Assembly (NCBI GenBank): GCA_021399435.1
Contig: JAJTUP010000003.1
Location: 434,001-498,000, forward strand
Direction of reading: 5' to 3'
DNA from: Diaporthe sp. PMI_573
Taxonomy: Eukaryota > Ascomycota > Sordariomycetes > Diaporthales > Diaporthaceae
DNA: 64,000 nt
The notes under the pieces are model-generated. The model saw only the letters and a program-made list of their open reading frames with translations. It ran no database searches and was not told where the DNA came from. The position numbers and the translations under genes are program-made. Shown here piece by piece: positions 55,542 to 64,000 of the stretch; within the stretch, counting starts at the first letter, position 1; each line of letters opens with the position of its first letter.

Positions 55542-56858
55542 ATGCGGGCTTCTCATCTCATTCTGTATCCTTTGATTTCATCTTGCCAGGCATGGTCACA
55601 ACTTCATGGCGGAACCTTCGGCCAACATCATGAACACCAACAAATCCTCGGCACCGGCAGCACCGGGCACACCAACCGCCAAGCCCGCGGCTTCATCGCC
55701 CTCGGCGACAGCTACAGTGCCGGCATAGGCACCGGCACGGACGAAAAGGAGCTGCCCTCGGAGGGCGACTGCCGCCACGGCGTGCACGCCTACCCGCAGC
55801 TGATCCACAACGACCTCAACAACGCCACGGGCCTCAACACCACCTTCCAGTGGCTCTCGTGTACGGGGGCCGTCACGACCGACATCCTCTCCGGCGGCGG
55901 CCGGGATCCCACGGCGCAGAAGAGCGGCCACCTGGTGGGCCAAGTCGACCTCCTCAACGCCTCGCTCCCCCTCGACTTCGCCACGCTGTCGGTAGGCGGC
56001 AACGACCTAGGCTTCTTCGACGTGATGAACGCGTGTATCTTCCGCTTCTACTCCTTCTACAGCGGGACCTGCGAGAAGGCCCTCGAGGCGGCCGACGCAG
56101 CCGTGAGGAGCAGCTTGTTCGAGCAGCGGCTCGCCGTGATCCTGCGCGAGGTGCTGGATGCTGTGTCCTGGGAGAAGCGGCCCAACTTCAGCATCTCCGT
56201 GACGGGGTACGCGCGCTTCTTCGACGCGGACACGCCGGGGTGCGACGAGATGTCCCTGGGCGTGTGGTACGGCGGGCCAAAGCTGTCGCGGGACATCAGG
56301 GGGCGGATGAACGCGCTGGTGGACGCTGCCAACGATAAGCTGCGAAGGACGGTGGCCGAGGCGGACGGGCGGTTTAGTGGCTCGAGGCCGAGGGTGTTGT
56401 TCGTCGACTATGATGACCTCTTCGAGGGCCACCGGTTCTGCGAGGAGGGCGTGCTGGAGCCGGCGTATAACAGGACTGATAGCTGGTTTTTCCTCGTCGG
56501 GGGCCCCGACAATGCGAGGAACGAGACGACGTGGCCGAACGGGACGAATGGTGATACGGAGTCGACGAGGTATTCGAGGGGGGGGCAGACCCTGTCGCCA
56601 CTGTCACCGCTGGTTGACCCTCACACCTGTCTGCCGCGGGCCCAGGAACGAGGGGACTGGGGCGAGCTGGCGCTGTGCTACATGGCCATGGCGAGGCATC
56701 GGGACCCTTCCCTGCGGTCGGCACATGATGGCATCACGCCGCAGAATGGAATGTGGTATGTGCCAACTTACTACGGCAAGACGTTCCACCCGCGGACACT
56801 CGGCCACGAAGCCATCAGGGACAGGATATACCAGGCGTGGGAGGAGCACGGGCTGTAG
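55542..56858 (+). CDS. Secreted SGNH/GDSL-type esterase or lipase
   Basis: 438 aa, intronless, with a probable signal peptide (MRASHLILYPLISSCQAWS). Block I is FIALGDSYSAGIGTG with the nucleophilic Ser (~50), the Gly/Asn oxyanion block is LSVGGNDLGFF (~150), and the C-terminal FHPRTLGHEAIRD supplies the catalytic His (~425). Several N-glycosylation sequons (NNAT, NTT, NRT, NET, NGT) and many Cys fit an extracellular enzyme. Substrate could be acyl esters of lipids or plant polymers; it cannot be fixed from sequence. It is convergent with GPI13. Confidence 0.88.
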   Translation: MRASHLILYPLISSCQAWSQLHGGTFGQHHEHQQILGTGSTGHTNRQARGFIALGDSYSAGIGTGTDEKELPSEGDCRHGVHAYPQLIHNDLNNATGLNTTFQWLSCTGAVTTDILSGGGRDPTAQKSGHLVGQVDLLNASLPLDFATLSVGGNDLGFFDVMNACIFRFYSFYSGTCEKALEAADAAVRSSLFEQRLAVILREVLDAVSWEKRPNFSISVTGYARFFDADTPGCDEMSLGVWYGGPKLSRDIRGRMNALVDAANDKLRRTVAEADGRFSGSRPRVLFVDYDDLFEGHRFCEEGVLEPAYNRTDSWFFLVGGPDNARNETTWPNGTNGDTESTRYSRGGQTLSPLSPLVDPHTCLPRAQERGDWGELALCYMAMARHRDPSLRSAHDGITPQNGMWYVPTYYGKTFHPRTLGHEAIRDRIYQAWEEHGL

Positions 56859-57693
56859 CAGACGGGTCACGATGCCCTCCCCTGGCCGTACTGTCTGTGG
56901 TTCATCCCATGTTGCCCCATCGCGTCAACACCGCGTCGACGCGTGAGAGACCACGCCCACTACCACCCAGCAACCACAAGTGAATCAACCACAGCAGCTG
57001 CCCCTCCCCCTCCCTCCCCAGCCAACAACCTACATAAACCAGCCAGACAGGCCCAAAACCATCGACCAGCTAGTGCAGGGGTGAGTCCCACGGTTCCTAA
57101 CACGCGAGGGGCTCGCCCACTTCCCAAACTGCAGCAACAAGTCGGGTTCGATTCCTGCCGAGGCAACCCAAAAAGTCGACTCTGCCGGGCGGTTGGTAGC
57201 TCTTAGCCCCAAGGAAGGATTGGTGAAACGATCGCCCCGTTGCGTGCGGGTCGCAAGATCTCCTCCTGGGAGGAATTTCGGTGCTCGTCGCTGGAGAGAA
57301 CGGTGGTAGTCGGCTTCAGCCAATTCTTGGGTCCTCACAATTCTTTTTGGGGGGGCTCTCGCCTTTCCTTCTGCTTCTTGTACTCCTCGATGAGATGGAG
57401 GATGACCAACTGACCTGCATCTGCAACGTTCCTCCCATACAGTGAAGTCATCTTCTCACTGACAGGGCGGAGCATCATCAACCTTGAAGAATGTTGTCTT
57501 GAGCAATTTTGCTATGTCGCATGCTATGATGTTATACACAACCCCCACTAGATGAAGAGTATAATACTGCATGACCATTTTGTCCCCGATCTGCAACCGA
57601 TGAAAGCATAACGCCCACCCATATAAATTTGATGGCTATGCAATGCTCCGATGATAAGCAAACATCATACATTCTGCCGTACCAAGTCAGCAT
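56859..57693. other. Intergenic between convergent genes
   Basis: No gene is seen. A GGTTCGATTCC element resembling a tRNA B box is present at about 57145, but no cloverleaf could be built around it. Confidence 0.5.
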
Positions 57694-60600
57694 CTAATCA
57701 GCCAGGCCAAACACCTCCCCAATCGACAGCGTATTGCTTCTCACGCCCGTCAGCGTGATCAAGATCCCCACCAGGTCCACGATCAGCAGCACGATCGCCG
57801 CCATCATGAACCGCGGGTTGAACACGCGGTACAGCATGAGGTGTCTCCTCAGCCAGCCGGCCCAGGCCATCGTGGCCAGCGACTCGACGGCGTAGTACGC
57901 GATAAAGATACCCAGGGCCCGGCTGATGCTCTCGAGCACGCCCTTGCGCTTGGGGCCCGTCTTCCACAGCACGACCAGCGGCACCGACACCGCCGCGAGG
58001 ATCTGCCCCGCGAACGAGTTCAGGATGACCAGCAGCGGCGTCCACGGGTACCGGATCGAGAAGAGCGGGATGAAGGCCGAGTCCCACTGGACGCTGCTGA
58101 GCACGGCCTGGTGGCCCGTCTTGAAGAAGTGGAAGTTGCCCAGCAGGCCGAGCATGACGGGGCCGATGGTCTCGCCCGTGAGCTCGTTCAGGTCCAGAAT
58201 CTCCATCAGCGACAGGACCTGCCACATCATGATCCCGATGGCACCCCCGCCCATCGGCTTCGACAGTATGATACACGCAGTCATGATGTTGAGCGGCAGG
58301 AAGAGGTACCGGGCACCGTTGGTGTTGGCGTAGCCGAGGACGGCGATCTGGGCGCGCTTGGCGTTGGTGGAGGTCGTGAGGATGGATATGCAAGGTGGCG
58401 CCCAGATGAAGGCGGTCGTGCCAGCGACGACGGCGATAGCCAGGGCCAGCTGTGCGGTGTACACACTGAAGACCTTGAGCGTGCCCTCGGAAAGGCCAGT
58501 AGCCCAGTTCTCGGTATCTGCCGTGTCCATGGTCCAGTAGGCTGCAGAGAGGAAGAGCGCGGCGCGGAGGGCGTAGCTAATCCATGTCGGTGCGAGGCCG
58601 TGGTAGGAGCGGGTAGGCATGTAGAACGCCTTGATGATCGAGGGAAGAATGACAAAGACTGAGACAGGTATGGCCAGGTGCCAGGTTGCCGAGGTGGAAG
58701 AGGCCGAGGACGCATAGTAGGTCGTCATGCAGTAAGGATACTGCTCGTCCCGACAAAGCTTTGAGAAGGACACGGCCCGACCAAGTAGGACGAAAAGAAT
58801 TGAGTGGTAGACGGCAAAGTATCGATCTGTCAGCTTCTCAATGTTCAGAGACGCAAGTGCACTCGCAAGCCCAAACGTGGTGATGAAGAAGAGAAGAATA
58901 CTGTCTTCCCAAATGGTGTAGGAGTTTGACGCGAAGCCGATGGACTGGCTGATGGTGAACACGGCGGCCATCCAGCCCCAGACGCTCGAAGGGATAGGCA
59001 ACACAAAGGAATTCCGGAGGAGAGCGCCGACAACTAGGACAGTACTCGAAATACCAGCTCCCGCAGCAGCGAGCCGGTAGTCTGGTGCGTTGGTAAGAGC
59101 AGCATACGCAGCTCCAAGTACCGCTCCCGGGACCGCGCCGGCCAGGGCGGCTAATGTCACAGTCTTCTGTTGTGTCTGATACGAGGGAACTTCCGAGTCT
59201 GCCTCAATGCCCTCGGCTTCTAGCTTCCTCTCGGCAATGTCGAGCTCGATGTTGTCCAAAGCGGCAAAGATATCGTCGTCATCTTTGGTGACGTAGAGAA
59301 CCAGAGCAATCAAGCCGAGCCCAGTGATGACAATACCGATCAACATACTTGGCACATCGAACCTAGCCCACAAGCTCTTGCATATTCTCAATGTCTCTGC
59401 TTGGTAGTCCATGAATGCGGCATACACGAGCTCGCGGGACTTGCCCCTCGTGTCATCTCTGAGGACCTTCTCGGCGTTGCTGAAAAGGGCAGCAGGCGTT
59501 GCAGCCTCAGTTGTCTGCTCGAGGCCGCGCGCGGCAAAGTACGATGCTTGGTATCGATGAATCCCTGCAGCAGTCACGCGAGAGGCAGATGCCAGGCTGT
59601 TCCAAGCATCCCCTTTCTTGCCCGCGAATGCCTCCTCAATGGGTGCACCGAGGTTGTTGTAGGGAATAGGAACGCCAAGTAGGAGAGCAAGGGTCGGGAC
59701 GAGGTCGATCTGGTTGACAGGTCGCGTCTTGGCCGTGGCAGGCGGGGCGACGAACTCGGGTTTCGTCCTCCCGAAAACTCCCTTCTTTGAGTACATCCAG
59801 AGCGCAGCTTCGACTTCATCGTCGCTCTCACCTCCGTGGTCGCCCTTGGGATCCATGCCGTGGTCACCCATGACAACCAATAAGGTGTCATCATCGATGG
59901 TGTCCACGAGGTTCCTGACAAAGTCATCCATCTGGCGCAGCTTCGCTGTCATAGCAGTGTGAGCTGGTCCGTAGCGATGGCCGGCATGATCGACCCCAAG
60001 GAGGTGCCCGATAAGTAGATCCCATTCTCCCTTCCTGTCCGCCTGCAGCAGTGGGAATATGTGCTCAAGAACTCCGTTGTCGACCGAATGCAGGTCCCAG
60101 ACGTTGAAGCTGTCATATGACCTGCTGATGTTGGGCACGAAGTACTCTGGGAACAGAGCGTCCCAGGTGTCGTCTCCGAGGTGCACAATCTTCTTCCCGA
60201 CATCCCGGAGCTGGATCAGCAGGTTGTCCTCCTCGATGGCGGTGCCTGCGAAGTTGCTTCCCATCTCCATGAACGTGGGCAGTGTTCCCGTTGTAAGCCC
60301 CTTGAGTCTCTGCAGCGTCGTCGTCGGGGGGTCCGCGATGAAAGGCCGCAGGAAAGCATTGTTGGGCGACTTGACGGCGGTCTCATACAGGAAGGGAAAG
60401 GCATTGTGGAACTCGGCGTCGTCTTCTATCGGCACGGTGAAGTCATACCGCAACGCATCGATCAGCACAACAACCGCCTTATCGAAGGTCTTGGGGTGCC
60501 AACACCCGCCGTCCACCGTGCCCCGTCCCTTCCAGTCAGACAGAATGCTGAGGTCTTTTCCCTCTGTGCCATCCACGGGGTTGACATCGCAGCTCGACTT

Positions 60601-60924
60601 CTCATCCAGGACCAGTCTCGTCAACAGGAAACCCGAAGTGAAGTATGCGATGCCTATTACATGTATGCAGAGCATCCAGACCCAGAAGCCCAGCGTCCAT
60701 CCCCAGCGGCGCTCGTATGCGGATTTTCGGCGGGCCTCGAGGGCCTCACGCTGCCTCTGCAGGATGCTTGCTTTCTTTTGTTCCTCGCGCGGGTCCTCCT
60801 GCTTGCTGTTGGCCTCTGCGACCTGCTGGCGGCGCTTGGCCGCTGCGAACTGGGCGGCAATGGCTTTGTAGTCGGCAGGAGGACCCGACGGCCGGGCACT
60901 GTCTCGAGGATTCGGCGGAGGCAT
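57694..60924 (-). CDS. GPI13: GPI ethanolamine phosphate transferase 3 (PIG-O/Gpi13)
   Basis: 1076 aa, intronless, complete. The N-terminal ~75 residues are charged and cytosolic, followed by one membrane helix (LGFWVWMLCIHVIGIAYFTS, ~78-100). The luminal alkaline-phosphatase-like domain has VVVLIDALRYDF (~151-162, metal-binding Asp), the substrate-site region PPTTTLQRLKGLTTGTLPTF, LLIGHLLGVDHAGHRYGP and VVMGDHGMDPKGDHGG, the last two with the metal-binding Asp/His of the family. The C-terminal half is hydrophobic with about a dozen membrane helices. The enzyme adds ethanolamine phosphate to the third mannose of the GPI precursor in the ER, the bridge later joined to proteins. The TTTLQRLKGL segment and DALRYDF separate PIG-O from PIG-N and PIG-G. 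It is expected to be essential. Confidence 0.95.
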   Translation of the reverse strand: MPPPNPRDSARPSGPPADYKAIAAQFAAAKRRQQVAEANSKQEDPREEQKKASILQRQREALEARRKSAYERRWGWTLGFWVWMLCIHVIGIAYFTSGFLLTRLVLDEKSSCDVNPVDGTEGKDLSILSDWKGRGTVDGGCWHPKTFDKAVVVLIDALRYDFTVPIEDDAEFHNAFPFLYETAVKSPNNAFLRPFIADPPTTTLQRLKGLTTGTLPTFMEMGSNFAGTAIEEDNLLIQLRDVGKKIVHLGDDTWDALFPEYFVPNISRSYDSFNVWDLHSVDNGVLEHIFPLLQADRKGEWDLLIGHLLGVDHAGHRYGPAHTAMTAKLRQMDDFVRNLVDTIDDDTLLVVMGDHGMDPKGDHGGESDDEVEAALWMYSKKGVFGRTKPEFVAPPATAKTRPVNQIDLVPTLALLLGVPIPYNNLGAPIEEAFAGKKGDAWNSLASASRVTAAGIHRYQASYFAARGLEQTTEAATPAALFSNAEKVLRDDTRGKSRELVYAAFMDYQAETLRICKSLWARFDVPSMLIGIVITGLGLIALVLYVTKDDDDIFAALDNIELDIAERKLEAEGIEADSEVPSYQTQQKTVTLAALAGAVPGAVLGAAYAALTNAPDYRLAAAGAGISSTVLVVGALLRNSFVLPIPSSVWGWMAAVFTISQSIGFASNSYTIWEDSILLFFITTFGLASALASLNIEKLTDRYFAVYHSILFVLLGRAVSFSKLCRDEQYPYCMTTYYASSASSTSATWHLAIPVSVFVILPSIIKAFYMPTRSYHGLAPTWISYALRAALFLSAAYWTMDTADTENWATGLSEGTLKVFSVYTAQLALAIAVVAGTTAFIWAPPCISILTTSTNAKRAQIAVLGYANTNGARYLFLPLNIMTACIILSKPMGGGAIGIMMWQVLSLMEILDLNELTGETIGPVMLGLLGNFHFFKTGHQAVLSSVQWDSAFIPLFSIRYPWTPLLVILNSFAGQILAAVSVPLVVLWKTGPKRKGVLESISRALGIFIAYYAVESLATMAWAGWLRRHLMLYRVFNPRFMMAAIVLLIVDLVGILITLTGVRSNTLSIGEVFGLAD

Positions 60925-61354
60925 TGTGCCGTGTCGAGGGGGTCGGGGTGATGGCTAGAGTGGAGATGTTGTTTGGTGTAACAAAAAGATTAAGAAAACA
61001 TGGTTGGAATTGAATTAAATCGCTCAATAAGAGGTCGGGACTGGAAATGGACACTCTGCGACGAGGTCCAGATTACCACTTTCCACCAAGATTTTGGAGC
61101 TCCCGAGGTCCCCTTGAGCTCAAGTGCTTGTCTGCCGCAGCAGCTCCAGGGGCCCACTTGGCTTGGCTGCAGCTCCTCCCCACGTTTCAACGCACGGCAG
61201 GCACGTTTTTGGTGCTGGACTGAATTGCAGGTGGGGTCCACCCAAGCTTTGTGCGTCATTTTGGTCTTGCCAGTCTGTCTCAGGGCTCTATATTTCTCTG
61301 CCACTTATTACGGTGAATATCTCATGCTGTCTGGTTCTGAGCCGCGCAGCTCTC
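60925..61354. other. Intergenic; GPI13 promoter
   Basis: 430 nt containing the GPI13 5' region; nothing else is seen. Confidence 0.6.
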
Positions 61355-61836
61355 CTAGACGATATCGAAGACAGTAGGGCCTGGTAAACCTTTGTCCATG
61401 GACGATTCATCAGCCTGCTTTATGACCTTCAACATAGCCTTTTTATCCCCCTCTCCGGGCCCAAAAGCTGTCCCGTCACAATGGCTTGCGGGTCCAACAA
61501 ACTTCGCCTGCACATGCAGACAGTTAATTTCTTTGGCATTTCCACGGAATAAGCGCCGGCAGCGCTTTGTCATACTATCAGCATAAGCAAAGAACATATC
61601 GTCGCCGCGAGTTCCTGCATCGGTAGACATTGGTCCGGTTCTGAGAGAAGCACTGGTACCACCCAGTCCCCGATCTGGGAATTTGGCGGTCCAATCGCCC
61701 AGCAAGACCCTGCGATCACCTGAGGCTGGAGCTGATGTGTTGGAAATTCATGTTTTGCGGCGCACTGAGGGGAGACGCCGGGATCCGGAACGTCTTGCTC
61801 CACGCTGATGATGTTGGCACCCGAGCTTGACTCCAT
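61355..61836 (-). CDS. 141-aa hypothetical protein, two exons
   Basis: Model: complement(join(61355..61709, 61766..61836)), 426 nt. The start ATG at 61836 opens MESSSGANIISVEQDVPDPG. A 56-nt intron with GTGCGC and ATCGCAG ends is needed to join it to VLLGDWTAKFPDRGLGG and DDMFFAYADSMTKRCRRLF, ending in GLPGPTVFDIV. The donor is weak, so a one-base frameshift is the alternative. No family, signal peptide or membrane helix is seen. The region's codon-like pattern (HVQAKFVGPASHCDGTAFGP) supports a real gene. It is divergent from the HET gene. Confidence 0.5.
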
Positions 61837-62526
61837 CTATCCTGAGAGCGACGAAATAATGTCACCGAAGCGTAGTCGCGAAGAAGCAGTAGCACGCAGT
61901 TGGATGAGGACATGAGCAGAGTCCCGCTGCATCCATGCAGGCTCATGCATGCAAGGCGCCCAACAGTGTGGGTCCTTTGCCGTTGGACCCTTCCTGTGCA
62001 GCATTGTCAATTTTGTACATATTTAATTGGCAAACAAGCTGATATTGATCGCAACTCGGACATGATAAAAGTGCAATTCATAGTTTGCAAAGACAATGTT
62101 TCGAAACCAACTACGGGGCGAGCCACGCATGACAGCTCACTGGCGAGCCAGTTGTCACGGCCCCAGGAGTCGCACAGGGACAGACTCGATGATGGAGGAG
62201 GCAGGATAGTCAGTCGTCGGTGGGTCCGAGAGGGGCCTGTGCACATTCTGACCTGCTGGCATGAATGGGCTTCAGCATCAAAAGCAGAAGGGTTGGCACA
62301 ACCGATCAGATACATGACCATTCTTGTCCTCCTTCAAGGAGCCTCTTTTCAGAGGTGCCCAGACACACAGTGTGGTCGGCAACTGATCACACCGCAACCA
62401 CCGAGTGCTTGGCTGCTGCTTGAGGAAGTTTCCATCCTCATTCAACACAGCCAGCGCGAGACGGTCTAAGCTGGTACAATTCAGAGCCTCGAGGGCGACG
62501 AATAAGCCACGCCTCCTTCGCCCGCC
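61837..62526. other. Intergenic, divergent promoter region
   Basis: 690 nt between the small orphan and the HET gene. A 189-codon plus-strand frame at 61900-62469 has no coding character and ends just before the HET start. Confidence 0.55.
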
Positions 62527-64000
62527 ATGCGCCTCATCAACACTCGGACACTAGGGCTCGTCGAGTTCTTCGGCAACAACATACCTAAATATGCGATCTT
62601 ATCGCATACCTGGGGAGAAGACGAAGTGACTTTTAAAGACTGGAAAAGGCTAAGTGCCGCCAGGAAGAAAACTGGCTTTTCCAAGATCGACATGGCATGC
62701 AGACAGGCCTTGAATGATGGTCTTGACTACCTCTGGGTCGATACAAATTGCATTGATAAGAGGAGCTCTGCCGAATTGAGCGAAGCGATTAACTCCATGT
62801 TCAGCTGGTACAAAAACGCCGCGATATGCTACGCCTATTTGTCTGATGTCAAGCATCGGCCACCAGAAACCGCTATCTCCTACGCGGACTGGGCTGAAAT
62901 CGAGCCGGGGCAATCGAGAACCATTTCGAAGGATTACTGGGAGCATTTCCGTCAGAGTAGATGGTTCACCCGTGGTTGGACACTCCAGGAGCTCTTGGCG
63001 CCCGGTGACGTCCTGTTCTATGCAAGAGACTGGTCAGAGATAGCTGCCCGTGACCGGTTGGCGCACGAGATCTCTGAAGCCACGGGCATACCGAAAAGTT
63101 ATTGCGGAGGTGGGTGGACGGCGCTGTCTAAAGCTCCCGTGGCACGAAGAATGTCATGGCTCTCTCGGAGAGAAACTACGAGGATTGAAGATATGGCCTA
63201 TTGCATGCTGGGTATCTTCGACATCAATATGCCTTTGCTCTACGGCGAAGGCCCCAAGGCATTTACTCGACTCCAGGAGGAAATCATTCGAACTTCTACC
63301 GACCACACGATATTTTGCTGGGCTTGGACTGAAATGGTGCCCGAGGGATGGAGCAGCCTACTTGCCCCATGCCCACAAGTTTTCAAGAATTCCGGAGGAT
63401 ATGTCCGCTCCTGGCAAAATACATCCGATGCTTATACCATGACCAATGCCGGTCTCAGGATCAATCTTCCAGTCCTTCAAACCTTCTCCTACGACTTTGG
63501 AGTATTGAATGCGAGGCATATCAGCAATGACCGTGGCAGGTCTAACAGTCTCGTTGGCGTGCCCCTTCAACAATGCATGGATGCGAGCAGCGCAGGGAGC
63601 ACTGAAGCGAGACGTGTCATGCAAAGAGGACACTTTCCCCCGGATCCGCTGCTCGTGCGACCTCGGTGGGCAGCGTCCCCAGATCCACTGTACATAGATA
63701 CCTATTCAGGTTCGGCTTCTGGTGTGGACGACTATTTTCCACAACGAAGTCCGAGGCGGTCTGGTTGTTCATTCCTACTCCTTTTCGATGCCATGCAGGC
63801 TTGTCTGGACATCCGAGGCTACCAACGGTCGTTACCTTTTGGACACTTCAGCACCGTCCGCATGATGGAACGATTTGAGGCGGGGGGACGAACTGAGACG
63901 GTGGTTGCAATCGAAGTATTTCCAGATGAGAAATTTAATGCGGCTTACAGTTTGATAACGCTTGCCGACGACGTCACAATCGACGGGGTCTTGATAAGAC
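62527..64000 (+). CDS. HET-domain (heterokaryon incompatibility) protein, 3' end beyond window
   Basis: Open from ATG 62527 to the window edge (491 codons). The start MRLINTRTLGLVEFFG is typical. HET motifs: YAILSHTWGEDEVTF (~21-35), LDYLWVDTNCIDK (~66-78), SWYKNAAICYAYLSDV (~94-109), RWFTRGWTLQELLAPG (~147-162), and the post-domain RRETTRIEDMAYCMLGIF and PLLYGEGPKAFTRLQEEI, which mark the large HET/ankyrin-type class. HET proteins trigger programmed cell death on recognition of non-self during hyphal fusion, and some work with NLR-like partners. The sequence after ~260 is an unrecognised regulatory region. No intron was needed in the visible part. Confidence 0.93.
   Translation, partial: MRLINTRTLGLVEFFGNNIPKYAILSHTWGEDEVTFKDWKRLSAARKKTGFSKIDMACRQALNDGLDYLWVDTNCIDKRSSAELSEAINSMFSWYKNAAICYAYLSDVKHRPPETAISYADWAEIEPGQSRTISKDYWEHFRQSRWFTRGWTLQELLAPGDVLFYARDWSEIAARDRLAHEISEATGIPKSYCGGGWTALSKAPVARRMSWLSRRETTRIEDMAYCMLGIFDINMPLLYGEGPKAFTRLQEEIIRTSTDHTIFCWAWTEMVPEGWSSLLAPCPQVFKNSGGYVRSWQNTSDAYTMTNAGLRINLPVLQTFSYDFGVLNARHISNDRGRSNSLVGVPLQQCMDASSAGSTEARRVMQRGHFPPDPLLVRPRWAASPDPLYIDTYSGSASGVDDYFPQRSPRRSGCSFLLLFDAMQACLDIRGYQRSLPFGHFSTVRMMERFEAGGRTETVVAIEVFPDEKFNAAYSLITLADDVTIDGVLIR

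Noticed and set aside
57060..57175. tRNA-like element with GGTTCGATTCC (B box) and TAGTGCAGGGG (A box)
   Set aside because: The acceptor and T stems do not pair in any register tried; no cloverleaf could be built.
61900..62469. 189-codon plus-strand open frame upstream of the HET gene
   Set aside because: No coding pattern and it occupies the expected promoter; the HET start at 62527 stands on its own.
1..64000. CRISPR arrays, operons, ribosome binding sites, bacterial promoters
   Set aside because: The window is fungal nuclear DNA; no regularly spaced repeats and no prokaryotic gene organisation were seen.

Overview
The window is nuclear DNA of a filamentous ascomycete (Pezizomycotina, most likely a Sordariomycete). 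The reasons are short GT-AG introns of about 50-150 nt with CTAAC/CTGAC-like branch sites, a Pol III tRNA-Ala gene with an intron, a HET-domain gene, two ankyrin-repeat genes, a Zn2Cys6 transcription factor and a GPI-anchor synthesis gene. I assembled gene models by eye by joining exons across frames. Every joined model keeps frame over its full length unless a lesion is stated.

Layout. 1-2 kb: the 3' part of an orphan gene broken by an in-frame TAG and a frameshift. 3.6-12.8 kb, minus strand: a 789-aa orphan that looks like a decayed DEAH-type ATPase, a large ankyrin protein with an F-box-like N-terminus, and a 460-aa orphan. 13.7-21.3 kb, minus strand: a secreted pepsin-type aspartic protease (7 exons), an NTF2-like/flavin monooxygenase, a small ankyrin protein and a hemerythrin-like gene with a one-base frameshift. 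23.4-30.9 kb, plus strand: a secreted PAN/Apple-like protein (frameshifted), a zinc alcohol dehydrogenase, tRNA-Ala(AGC), a small tail-anchored protein, a SprT-like metalloprotease and a 2H-phosphoesterase-like gene (frameshifted). 31.9-34.9 kb, minus strand: a Pumilio/PUF protein. It is separated by a 7.7-kb gene-free, microsatellite-rich interval from a divergent single-pass membrane protein with LPxY motifs at 42.6 kb. 45.7-48.8 kb: a transcription factor with two complete zinc clusters. 50.1-52.7 kb: a 5'-truncated, stop-ridden pseudogene of the alpha-aminoadipate reductase (LYS2) family. 53.9-56.9 kb: an intronless MDR oxidoreductase and a secreted GDSL/SGNH hydrolase. 57.7-60.9 kb: the intact GPI ethanolamine phosphate transferase 3 (GPI13/PIG-O). 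61.4-64 kb: a small orphan and a HET-domain gene that leaves the window.

The genes do not form one pathway. GPI13, PUF and probably the LPxY protein look like core genes. Between them lie fast-evolving accessory genes (HET, ankyrin, secreted proteins, orphans) and several broken genes. The three single-base +1 frameshifts at 20.97, 24.03 and 30.42 kb could be real decay or consensus errors, and this should be settled before functional claims are made. No CRISPR array, intact transposon or rRNA was seen.
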